A stretch of DNA of 64,000 nt. It comes from Mangrovimonas sp. ST2L15 (GTDB lineage: Bacteria > Bacteroidota > Bacteroidia > Flavobacteriales > Flavobacteriaceae). Positions 54,182 through 63,185 of this stretch are shown piece by piece (position 1 is the stretch's first letter; each line of letters begins with the position of its first letter). The DNA lies in assembly GCF_001280515.1 (NCBI RefSeq), contig NZ_LBIQ01000019.1, positions 1-64,000 of the forward strand, written 5' to 3'. The notes below the pieces were generated by a model. The model saw nothing but the letters and a program-made list of their open reading frames with translations, did not search any database and was not told where the DNA came from. A program made the translations under genes and the position numbers.

Positions 54182-57100
54182 TTGTCTACAGATTCTACCA
54201 AAACCTCAAAGAAGAGGAGACATCGTGTCTTCCGAATTCTTGTAAAAGTGTTTTTGGTACTCCTAGTTCTTTTTATCCTTTTGGTTCTTTTCATCAGGAG
54301 TCCGTGGGGACAAGATATTATTGTTCACAAGGCCATAGACTATGTCACCAATAAAACCCACTCCAAAATAGAACTGAAAAAGGCTTTTATAACCTTTGAC
54401 GGCGATATTCAAATTGAAGATCTCTATGTGGAAGATCAACAAGGAGACACATTAGTTTACTCTAAAAGACTTGAAGCCAATATGCCGTTGTGGGCATTAA
54501 TTACAGGTAAGGGAATGGGTGTTGATGATTTGGAATGGGAAGGATTACGTGCCAACATCATCAGGAAGGATTCTATCAATGGATTTAATTTCCAATTTTT
54601 AATTGATGCATTTACTTCCAATGAAACACCGGTTGAATCAACTCAAGATACGGTTTCCAAACCCTTTAATCTTGTATTGGGGTCTTTGGACTTAAAGGAT
54701 TTTAATATCGTTTATAATGACCAAGTAACAGGCATTCAAAGCACTTACAAGTTTAAAACCTTGGAAGTTGATATGGATGAAACCAATTTGGAAACCATGA
54801 CTTTTAAAGTCGATGACCTTGAGTTACAAGATGCCTTTATTGATGTTACCCAAACTCCAGTAATAGCCAGTTCTGAATCAGAAACGTCCATACTTCCATT
54901 CATTTCAGTGGATAACCTAACCCTGAACAAAGTAAAAGCACATTATAAATCCATTGGAGACGGCTTAGAAGTGAACACAAATATTGATGATTTTAATACT
55001 GAAATTGAAAGCATTGACTTAACAAACCAAGCGTTTGTTTTTGGGGAATTGAATTTAAAACAATCTCAAATTGACATCAAAACAACCAAAAAAAATTCAA
55101 CCGAATTCAATGAACCATTGGCTTCTGATTCCAACTCCTTTGAATGGCCAGACTTTCAATTAACCATTGGTGAAATAGATTTTGAGGACAATCAATTCAG
55201 TTTTATTTCCAACAATCAAAAACCGAAAAAGGGCACTTTCAACCCAGAAGCCGTAGTCATCACAAATTTCAACCTTCAAGCAGCTAATGTGCTTTTGAAA
55301 GATAAGAATGCTGGATTAGAATTGAACACTTTAAATTTTAATGAAGCTTCAGGAATTAACGTACAAGAAATAGGTGTTGGATTAACAATAACAGATCAAA
55401 ATCTTAAAATTCAACAACTAAACGCCGCAGTAAATCAAAATAAAATCAAAGGAAGCCTAGACTTACAATATGCCTCTTTAGCCTCTTTTTTGGCAAACCC
55501 AGAACAAGCTAAAGTAAATTTGAATCTAGCAAACATGACATTTGACTTGAATGATGTGTTTAAGTTTGAACCCAGTCTTAGGGACAATACATATATGCAA
55601 ACACTCGGACAAAAGGCACTTCAAGGTAACCTAAAGGCACAAGGAACTTTGTCTGATATTCAAATTTCTCATTTGAATATCCAATGGGGAAAAGAAACGC
55701 AAATAGACTTAAAAGGTCAGATTAAAAAAATAACCACTCCAGATTCCATAACTTTTGACATTCCGAAATTTAGAGCAACTACGGTAAGATCTGATCTCAT
55801 CAAATTTGCTTCGGAAGATTCATTAGGTATCCAATTCCCAGAAACCGTTAATATACAAGGTAATGCCAAAGGCAACCTCAACAATATTCGAGCTACCGCC
55901 TTGTTAAACACCTCACAAGGAAACGCCAAATTAGAAGGCTTTTTCAATAAAGAAGCAGGTATTCATTTTGATGTAAATGGTCAGATTGATAATTACCAAC
56001 TTAATGAATTGCTTAAAAATGAAGATTTAGGTGCTTTAAGTTTGAGTATAGAAGCTAATGGCACAGGAAGCAACATCAATCATTTAAATGCTCAATTGGA
56101 TGCTGTTGTTTCAGAATTCAAACTAAAGCAATATGATGTTAAAGACCTAAGCATTCAAGGAGAATTGGTCAATGGACAAGGTCATATTACATCAAATTAC
56201 AAAGATGACAACCTTAATATGAATCTGGATGCCTTAATCACTTTAGACTCTATTGCCCCTGAAGCGAAGATAGATTTGAATGTTATTGGGGCTAATTTAA
56301 ACGCCTTGGGAATTACAGACCAATCTCTTAGAACTGGGTTTCAGTTAGAGGCTGATTTTAAAGGTAATAGTTCGTCATTTGATGTTGAAACGCAAATTAA
56401 TGAAGGCGTAATCGTTTATGACAATAAAAGGTATTTACTTGGTGATTTACAAGCTCAAGCCCATGTGAGACCAGATACCACTTCTGTCACTATACACAAT
56501 AAAATAATTGATGCCGATTTGGAATCCAATTCAAACCCGAAAACCTTTAGCAAAGCTTTATCACAACACATACAAAGTTACTTTTACAGAGATCTCCAGA
56601 GGGTGGATACTTTAGAGCGGCCTGTTAAATTAAAATTCAAGGGTACTATAAATCCGTCTCCTCTGTTAAATGAAGTATTACTTGTCAACGTTGAAGATTT
56701 AGACACCATTCAAATTGCCATGGATTTTGATGAAATGGCTTATCGATTAGACACAGAAATTACGGCTCCTCATATTAATTATGATGGTAATAAATTGGAT
56801 AGCCTTCATTTTGATATGCTTACTGATAAAGAACATTTTGATTTCAATTTCAGGTATAAAGAATTAACGGCTGGTCCATTGGTACTACCTCAAACCATTT
56901 TTTCAGGTCATCAGGAAAACCATGAACTCTCACTACAATTTATCGCTAAAGATCAGGACACTACCGTAATGCGTATGGATTCCAAAATTACCGGTGATAG
57001 CGAATTGCTTCATTTCCATATAGAACCCGAAACCCTTGTATTGAACAAAAACAATTGGCAAATTCCTGCCACGAATCAAATTGATTATTCAAATCAGAAA

Positions 57101-59218
57101 CTAACCTTTCAAGATGTTCTTTTTCAGTTTCAAGACCAGGAAATTCAATTGACTCATGAATTCCTTAACATACAAAAAGATCATGTAGCTATGACCTTCA
57201 AGCAATTAAACCTTGAAGAACTCCTAGGATATTTCAATCCTGACAAAACACTTGCAACTGGTTTAATAAATGGGGATTTAATAGTTGAGGATCCTTTTGG
57301 TAAAACTGGTTTAAATGCCCAATTGGACATTAATCAACTTCATGTATTAGACGTGGACTTAGGCACGCTTTACCTTAAAGGAAAACCGATACAAAACCAG
57401 CAGTATGATTTTTATCTATCTACAAAAGGAGGCATGGTTGATTTAGACCTTAAAGGCGACTATTTAGCTGGAACAGAAAGAGCAGCCTTAGATTTAGATC
57501 TCAATATCAATGAATTTCAAATGAAAGCATTGGAAGGTTTCAGCATGGGAGCATTGACTGATACAAATGGTAGCATGACAGGTAAATTTCAAGTTAATGG
57601 AGCACCTAGTGATTTAAAATATCAAGGTCAATTGGATTTTAATAATGCAGCTTTTAATATAGCCAAGTTCAATGCCGCCTTCACCTTAAAACAGGAAAGT
57701 GTTCAAGTAACCAATGAAAAGATTTCATTGAGTAAATTCACCGTTTTAGATGCCAACAACAATCCTTTAATCCTAACTGGAGATATTCTTACTGAAAATA
57801 CTTTAAATCCTTCTTTCAACCTTCAAATTCAAGCAACAAACTTTCAGCTTTTAAATGCTTCTGTTGATGACAATGATTTTGTTTATGGTAAAGCTGTTTT
57901 TGATGCCACCGCAAGTTTAACCGGAAATCTTCAAATACCTAAATTGGATGTAGATGCAACTGTTGGTAATGAGACCGACATTTCATATATCATGCCTTCG
58001 GCTTCTGTCAACATGGAGCAACGAGATGGAGTCGTTATTTTTGTAAACAAGGATCATCCAGATGCTATTCTTACACAAACTGAAGAAACAACTTCCACAC
58101 TTAAAGGTTTTGATATTAATGCTCGCGTTAAGGTAAAACCAGAGGCAGCGGTGACTATTATTATCAATGAGAAAACCAATGATAATTTTAAAGTTTCAGG
58201 AGAAGGAGATTTTGTATTCAACATGAAACCCAATGGACAAATGACTCTTTCTGGAGTTTATGATGTTACGGATGGTCATTATGAGATGAGTTTATACAAT
58301 CTAGTAAACCGTCGATTTGATTTAAGTCCCGGTAGTAGAGTAACCTGGTCTGGAGATCCGTTTGATGCCGCCCTTGACATCAAAGCCCTTTATGAAGTTA
58401 AAGCTTCGGCTTCGGCTTTAATGGCAACCCAAACTTCAGGATCTGACCCTTCTCTGCGTAATAAATTTAGACAGGTATTACCCTTTGAGGTGTATCTTAA
58501 TATTGATGGGGAACTCATGCAACCTGTTATCTCTTTTAATATTGACATGCCAGAAAATGAACGCGGTGCTATCAATGGTCAAGTCTATGGTCGTGTACAG
58601 CAATTGAATCAACAGGAAGAAGAATTGAACAAACAAGTTTTTTCCCTGTTGGTGCTGAACCGTTTTTATCCCGAACCGGGCAGTGATGGTAGTAAAGGTG
58701 GTATGGCCTCAGTGGCCCGTGACAACCTCAATGACGCTGTTTCTGATCAACTTAATATGTTTTCTGATAAACTACTAGGAAAAACAGGCTTTGAATTGGA
58801 TTTCGGACTCGATAGTTTTACCGATTATCAAGGAAATACCCCTCAAGACCGAACCCAGCTTGAGGTCGCTGCTAAGAAAAAACTGTTTAACGATCGTTTG
58901 ACCGTTAGTGTTGGAAGTGAAGTGGACATTCAGGGAAGCAATCAAACAGAGGAAGAAACTCCGGTTATAGGAAACGTTACATTAGAGTATTTATTGACCA
59001 AAAATGGGAGGTATCGTATCAAGGGATTTAGAAGAAATGAATTTGAAAATGTTATTGATGGCCAAACAATGGTCAGTGGTATTGCTCTAATTTTCACCAT
59101 GGAATTTAATAAATTTAGTGAGTTTTGGCATGCTATATTTCATCCTGAAGATGACACGCAAGAAAATGAATCGCAGCAAAATCAAGTAAAAGAACAGGAG
59201 GCAGATGAGAATAACTAA
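54182..59218 (+). CDS. tamB: Translocation and assembly module protein TamB (DUF490)
   Basis: 1678 residues. The start is TTG at 54182: an in-frame TAG lies at 54176-54178 and the next ATG is about 80 codons in, beyond the membrane anchor. N-terminal basic stretch and inner-membrane helix (VFLVLLVLFILLVLF), a very long beta-taco region of repeated short strands, and a C-terminal TamB domain (FDLSPGSRVTWSGDPFDAALDI, FELDFGLDSFTDYQG, GRYRIKGFRRNEFENVIDGQT). TamB spans the periplasm and helps move lipids or barrel proteins to the outer membrane. Ends in an acidic, Gln-rich tail overlapping the next gene by 14 bp. Confidence 0.94.
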   Translation: MSTDSTKTSKKRRHRVFRILVKVFLVLLVLFILLVLFIRSPWGQDIIVHKAIDYVTNKTHSKIELKKAFITFDGDIQIEDLYVEDQQGDTLVYSKRLEANMPLWALITGKGMGVDDLEWEGLRANIIRKDSINGFNFQFLIDAFTSNETPVESTQDTVSKPFNLVLGSLDLKDFNIVYNDQVTGIQSTYKFKTLEVDMDETNLETMTFKVDDLELQDAFIDVTQTPVIASSESETSILPFISVDNLTLNKVKAHYKSIGDGLEVNTNIDDFNTEIESIDLTNQAFVFGELNLKQSQIDIKTTKKNSTEFNEPLASDSNSFEWPDFQLTIGEIDFEDNQFSFISNNQKPKKGTFNPEAVVITNFNLQAANVLLKDKNAGLELNTLNFNEASGINVQEIGVGLTITDQNLKIQQLNAAVNQNKIKGSLDLQYASLASFLANPEQAKVNLNLANMTFDLNDVFKFEPSLRDNTYMQTLGQKALQGNLKAQGTLSDIQISHLNIQWGKETQIDLKGQIKKITTPDSITFDIPKFRATTVRSDLIKFASEDSLGIQFPETVNIQGNAKGNLNNIRATALLNTSQGNAKLEGFFNKEAGIHFDVNGQIDNYQLNELLKNEDLGALSLSIEANGTGSNINHLNAQLDAVVSEFKLKQYDVKDLSIQGELVNGQGHITSNYKDDNLNMNLDALITLDSIAPEAKIDLNVIGANLNALGITDQSLRTGFQLEADFKGNSSSFDVETQINEGVIVYDNKRYLLGDLQAQAHVRPDTTSVTIHNKIIDADLESNSNPKTFSKALSQHIQSYFYRDLQRVDTLERPVKLKFKGTINPSPLLNEVLLVNVEDLDTIQIAMDFDEMAYRLDTEITAPHINYDGNKLDSLHFDMLTDKEHFDFNFRYKELTAGPLVLPQTIFSGHQENHELSLQFIAKDQDTTVMRMDSKITGDSELLHFHIEPETLVLNKNNWQIPATNQIDYSNQKLTFQDVLFQFQDQEIQLTHEFLNIQKDHVAMTFKQLNLEELLGYFNPDKTLATGLINGDLIVEDPFGKTGLNAQLDINQLHVLDVDLGTLYLKGKPIQNQQYDFYLSTKGGMVDLDLKGDYLAGTERAALDLDLNINEFQMKALEGFSMGALTDTNGSMTGKFQVNGAPSDLKYQGQLDFNNAAFNIAKFNAAFTLKQESVQVTNEKISLSKFTVLDANNNPLILTGDILTENTLNPSFNLQIQATNFQLLNASVDDNDFVYGKAVFDATASLTGNLQIPKLDVDATVGNETDISYIMPSASVNMEQRDGVVIFVNKDHPDAILTQTEETTSTLKGFDINARVKVKPEAAVTIIINEKTNDNFKVSGEGDFVFNMKPNGQMTLSGVYDVTDGHYEMSLYNLVNRRFDLSPGSRVTWSGDPFDAALDIKALYEVKASASALMATQTSGSDPSLRNKFRQVLPFEVYLNIDGELMQPVISFNIDMPENERGAINGQVYGRVQQLNQQEEELNKQVFSLLVLNRFYPEPGSDGSKGGMASVARDNLNDAVSDQLNMFSDKLLGKTGFELDFGLDSFTDYQGNTPQDRTQLEVAAKKKLFNDRLTVSVGSEVDIQGSNQTEEETPVIGNVTLEYLLTKNGRYRIKGFRRNEFENVIDGQTMVSGIALIFTMEFNKFSEFWHAIFHPEDDTQENESQQNQVKEQEADENN

Positions 59219-61493
59219 TAATTCATACAACATATATTTTAGATGTCTCAATCTTGTGATTCTATTGCTTATTACCTCTTGTGGTGTGGAAAAATTTATC
59301 CCAGAGGATGAACGCCTTTATACTGGGGCAACATTGAGCATGTCCTCAGATACGACCATTGTTAATAAGGATTTATTAAAAAATGAATTGGAGCAGGTCT
59401 TAATGCCAGAACCCAATTCTAAATTCTTAGGAATGTACGTGGGGCTATATTATTATTATAAAAATCAGAAAAAACATCCTGGATTTATTAATAAATGGCT
59501 CTATAAAAATTTGGGGGAAGAACCTGTTTATCAATCAGATGTTGAACCACATGAAGTGAGGGATCTTTTGGTCAACAGACTTGAAAACAGAGGTTTTTTT
59601 TACAGTACATCTGGTTCGCAGGTAAATGAAAAGGACAAAGAAGCATCGGTTGATTATACCGTAAATATTACGAGTCCCTATACCATGGCTACCTACCAAT
59701 TAGACTCCATTCCAAGTCCATTTTATCAGGAAGTGAAAACAAGTCTTGAGGAAACACCATTTAAGGAAGGCATGCGCTTTGATTTGGGAAATTTTGAATT
59801 GGAACGCCAGCGTATTGAACGTCAGCTAAAACTAAAAGGTTACTTTAATTTCAACAATCAGTTTTTAATTTTTGAAGCCGATACCAACAGATATAAAAAC
59901 AAGCGCTATGATCTATATTTAAGCTTGAAGTCCCACGTGCCGAACAAAGCCTTAATTCCCTATAAAATTGCAAAAGTTAATGTGTATTCCAATTACGAAT
60001 TGAATCAAGATTCACTTCAAATTCAAACCACACGATACAATGAAAAAAACTATCTAGAAGAGCAACCTTTTTTTAAACCTAAGTATTTAGATCCCTTCAT
60101 TCTGATTAAAGAAGGTGAATTCTACCATCCTGAAAAATCTAGAAATACCGCTCGACGTCTATCTTCCATTGGGTCCTATAAATACGTGAATATTCAATAT
60201 AAGGAGTTGGATACCCTGGAAAATGACAATTTGGGATTGTTGCAGGCAGATATTTACCTATCGCCTTTAAATAAACGCTCATTAAGAACCGAACTACAGG
60301 CGGTATCCAAATCCAACAATTTTGCTGGACCAGCTTTAGGGGTTACTTATACCAACCGCAACTTATTTGGTGGAGGTGAATCCTTTAGTGTAGGAGCTAA
60401 AGTAGGTTATGAAAAGCAAATTGCTAGTGGTAGCAGTAGTTCTTTGAGCAGTACCCAATTGGGTTTAGAAACGGAACTATTGGTTCCTAGAATGGTTTTT
60501 CCAATTAAGTTTGATAATGATTATTTTGAATATGCTATTCCTAAAACCAAAATTGGTTTCGGTATTGACTATTTAAATCGTACCCAGCTGTATGCCCTAC
60601 TTTCTGGAAACGCCAAGTATGGTTATGTTTGGAATGCCAATAGGTATGTCACTCATGAGATCAATCCAGTAACGATCACTTATACCCAACTAACCAATAC
60701 CACACCTGAATTTGAACAAATTCTTGATGACAACCCTTATTTGAGAGAAAGTTTTGAACAAGAATTCATTGCTGGACTCACTTATTCTTTTACTTATAAC
60801 GGCATGGTAGATGCAGCTAACACTCACCAATTCTATTTTAATACCACCTTTGATATGGCGGGTAACATCATTAGCTTGTTTGGAAAAGAGCAAGAGCCTG
60901 GACAACCCGAAAGCTTTTTAGGTTTAGAATATGCACAATATGCCAAATTGGATGTGGATTTCCATTATCATTTTAATTTTGGAAAAGAACAAAAAATCGC
61001 CACGAGGCTTTTTGCTGGATACGGACTACCCTATGGTAATTCAAACGTTCTACCTTTTGTAAAACAATATTATGCAGGTGGACCATATAGTGTAAGAGCC
61101 TTTAGAATTCGTTCCTTAGGTCCCGGTACCTTTCAACAAGAAACTGACAATGACGATATTTACTTTGACCAAAGTGGAAACATCAGGTTAGAAGCCAATA
61201 TTGAATACCGCTTCCCTATTGTTTCATTTTTAAAAGGAGCCCTTTTTGTAGATGCTGGGAATATTTGGAACAGTAAATCCAATGAAATTCTACCAGGCGG
61301 CACCTTTAGTAGCAATTTTTATAAAGAATTAGGAATGGGTGCTGGTGTGGGTGCTCGTGTTGATGTTCAAGGATTTGTCATTCGTTTTGATTTTGCCACC
61401 CCATTTCATGATCCGTCTTTACCTGAAGGCGAACGCTACAACTTTGATGTCAATGACACCATTTTTAATTTTGCTATTGGCTATCCGTTTTAG
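59205..61493 (+). CDS. tamL: TamL: lipoprotein Omp85-family outer-membrane protein
   Basis: 762 residues. Lipoprotein signal (CLNLVILLLITSC) then GVEKFIPEDERLYTG, which distinguishes the Bacteroidetes TamL from Proteobacterial TamA. POTRA-like domains follow (HEVRDLLVNRLENRGFF, RIERQLKLKGYFNFN), then an Omp85/D15 barrel from about residue 350 with the conserved VRAFRIRSLGPGT (substrate-loop VRGF/Y-like motif) and LFVDAGNIWN, ending FAIGYPF. Overlap with tamB by 14 bp signals translational coupling and an outer-membrane partner role. Confidence 0.93.
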   Translation: MRITNNSYNIYFRCLNLVILLLITSCGVEKFIPEDERLYTGATLSMSSDTTIVNKDLLKNELEQVLMPEPNSKFLGMYVGLYYYYKNQKKHPGFINKWLYKNLGEEPVYQSDVEPHEVRDLLVNRLENRGFFYSTSGSQVNEKDKEASVDYTVNITSPYTMATYQLDSIPSPFYQEVKTSLEETPFKEGMRFDLGNFELERQRIERQLKLKGYFNFNNQFLIFEADTNRYKNKRYDLYLSLKSHVPNKALIPYKIAKVNVYSNYELNQDSLQIQTTRYNEKNYLEEQPFFKPKYLDPFILIKEGEFYHPEKSRNTARRLSSIGSYKYVNIQYKELDTLENDNLGLLQADIYLSPLNKRSLRTELQAVSKSNNFAGPALGVTYTNRNLFGGGESFSVGAKVGYEKQIASGSSSSLSSTQLGLETELLVPRMVFPIKFDNDYFEYAIPKTKIGFGIDYLNRTQLYALLSGNAKYGYVWNANRYVTHEINPVTITYTQLTNTTPEFEQILDDNPYLRESFEQEFIAGLTYSFTYNGMVDAANTHQFYFNTTFDMAGNIISLFGKEQEPGQPESFLGLEYAQYAKLDVDFHYHFNFGKEQKIATRLFAGYGLPYGNSNVLPFVKQYYAGGPYSVRAFRIRSLGPGTFQQETDNDDIYFDQSGNIRLEANIEYRFPIVSFLKGALFVDAGNIWNSKSNEILPGGTFSSNFYKELGMGAGVGARVDVQGFVIRFDFATPFHDPSLPEGERYNFDVNDTIFNFAIGYPF

Positions 61494-61573
61494 TACTTAA
61501 TTCTTGACACTTTCAAATATGACATTGAATTGCCTATATTAGTTCCCAATAAGAATATATCATAAAAGCATTC

Positions 61574-61912
61574 ATGAGACATTGTCTTACCTTAGACCTA
61601 AAACCAGACTTAGAACTTATTCAGAAATATGAAGATTGGCATCAAACTAACAACATTCCGATGGACATTCCAAAAGGCATAAAGGCCATTGGTATTTTAA
61701 ACATGGAAATCTTTAGATGGGAAAACCGGTTATTTATGATTGTTGATACGGAAGATTCGTTTGATTGGGATGTTCAAATGTCTAAACTAGGTGATATGCC
61801 CGGGCAAAAAGAATGGGAACTACTTATGGATGCCTACCAACAAAGACTGGACTCCTCTTCAGACAAGTGGAAGAAAATGGAGCGTATCTTTTCACTTTCT
61901 GATTGCTTCTAA
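61574..61912 (+). CDS. L-rhamnose mutarotase family protein, probable L-fucose mutarotase
   Basis: 112 residues: MRHCLTLDLKPDLELIQKYEDWHQ, GIKAIGILNMEIFRWENRLFMIVDTEDSFDWD, MPGQKEWELLMDAYQQ. This is the RhaM dimeric alpha/beta-barrel fold that interconverts alpha and beta sugar anomers. The FucP gene begins 4 bp after its stop, so L-fucose is the more likely substrate; similar RhaM-like genes are found in fucose clusters of Bacteroidetes. Note the unusual H-poor active region; substrate not proven. Confidence 0.85.
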   Translation: MRHCLTLDLKPDLELIQKYEDWHQTNNIPMDIPKGIKAIGILNMEIFRWENRLFMIVDTEDSFDWDVQMSKLGDMPGQKEWELLMDAYQQRLDSSSDKWKKMERIFSLSDCF

Positions 61913-61916
61913 TTCT

Positions 61917-63185
61917 ATGAATACTAACATAAGTCACTCAATATTACCCAAGAAAAACAGATTCGTATTTTTTCTTCTGGCCCTATGTTTTATGGGATGG
62001 GGATTAGCAAACAACATTACGGATCCGCTAGTGAAGGTCTTTAAAAATGTCTTCGGCGAACTAAGCACCTTTCAAGCATCTTTAATTCAATTTACATTTT
62101 ACTTTGGCTATTTTTGTATGGCTATACCAGGAGCACTGATATCGAAGAGGTATTCTTTTAAAATAGGTGTATTAGTCGGTTTAGGTCTTTACATCGCTGG
62201 GTGCTTTTTACTGTATCCTGCTACCCTCGCCCAAAACTTCCTTTACTTTTGTCTATCCTTTTACATTCTTGCCTGTGGTTTGGGTATTTTAGAAACAAAT
62301 GCCAACCCTTTTGTTTTGCTTCTTGGCCCAAAAGAAACAGCAACAGAGCGATTGAATTTAGCCCAGTCCTTCAACCCTGTGGGTTCCATCTTAGGTGTGT
62401 TTATGTGTCAAATTCTAATTATGGCCCAGTTACCTACCAATACCCAAGGAGATTTAGCCATCCCTGCTCATGAAATAAAAGAAACACTCGGTGTTATTAT
62501 TTATCCTTATTTAATTGTTGGTAGTGTGCTCATATTGGTTTGGGTATTAATTGCTATTACAAAAATGCCTGATTTAAAAAAAGCGACAACGGCTTTAAAT
62601 ATGAAGCAAACGGTTGGTCAATTGTTGCGTAAAAGTAATTACCGCTTTGCCGTATTGGCCCAATTTTTTTATGTAGGGGCACAGATTTCTGTTTGGACAT
62701 ACACTAATTTCTATCTACCCGAACAGATAGGTGCTTCACAGGAATTAACCTTACAATATCATACCGTTGCCTTGATTTGCTTTGGTATATTTCGATGGAT
62801 TTTCACTTCGTTAATGCATAAAATTGCTGCTAGTAAACTCTTGTTTGTAGTGGCTATAGTGGCTATTTTACTCAGTTTGAATGTTATTCTAATTGGAGGC
62901 ATGGTAGGTGCAATCTCATTAATTGCCATTTCAGCCTGCATGTCTTTAATGTTCCCTACTATATTCGGAATGGGCTGTGAAGAATTAAACGAAGAAGAGA
63001 CCAAAGTAGGAGCTTCTGGTCTTATAATGGCCATCCTTGGTGGTGCTATACTAACACCGCTGCAAGGTTCATTAATAGATTTTAAAAATGTGTCTTTTTC
63101 ATATGTAGTTCCTCTGATATGTTTTTTAGTTATAGCCCTTTATGCTGCTTACCATAAGAAACTTCTAAAAAAGAATGTATTATAG
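61917..63185 (+). CDS. fucP: L-fucose:H+ symporter (FucP-type MFS permease)
   Basis: 422 residues from ATG 61917; a longer frame from 61791 overlaps the mutarotase gene. About twelve membrane segments. MGWGLANNITDPLVKVFKNVF is the FucP signature in helix 1, FQASLIQFTFYFGYFCMAIPGALISKRYSFK helix 2 region, GLGILETNANPFVLLLGP and LAQSFNPVGSILGVF are also family blocks. It imports L-fucose with protons across the inner membrane. Last 6 bp overlap the convergent kinase gene. Confidence 0.92.
   Translation: MNTNISHSILPKKNRFVFFLLALCFMGWGLANNITDPLVKVFKNVFGELSTFQASLIQFTFYFGYFCMAIPGALISKRYSFKIGVLVGLGLYIAGCFLLYPATLAQNFLYFCLSFYILACGLGILETNANPFVLLLGPKETATERLNLAQSFNPVGSILGVFMCQILIMAQLPTNTQGDLAIPAHEIKETLGVIIYPYLIVGSVLILVWVLIAITKMPDLKKATTALNMKQTVGQLLRKSNYRFAVLAQFFYVGAQISVWTYTNFYLPEQIGASQELTLQYHTVALICFGIFRWIFTSLMHKIAASKLLFVVAIVAILLSLNVILIGGMVGAISLIAISACMSLMFPTIFGMGCEELNEEETKVGASGLIMAILGGAILTPLQGSLIDFKNVSFSYVVPLICFLVIALYAAYHKKLLKKNVL

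Noticed and set aside
61791-61916. Longer start for the FucP permease
   Set aside because: It would overlap the mutarotase gene by 122 bp; ATG 61917 gives the usual FucP N-terminus.
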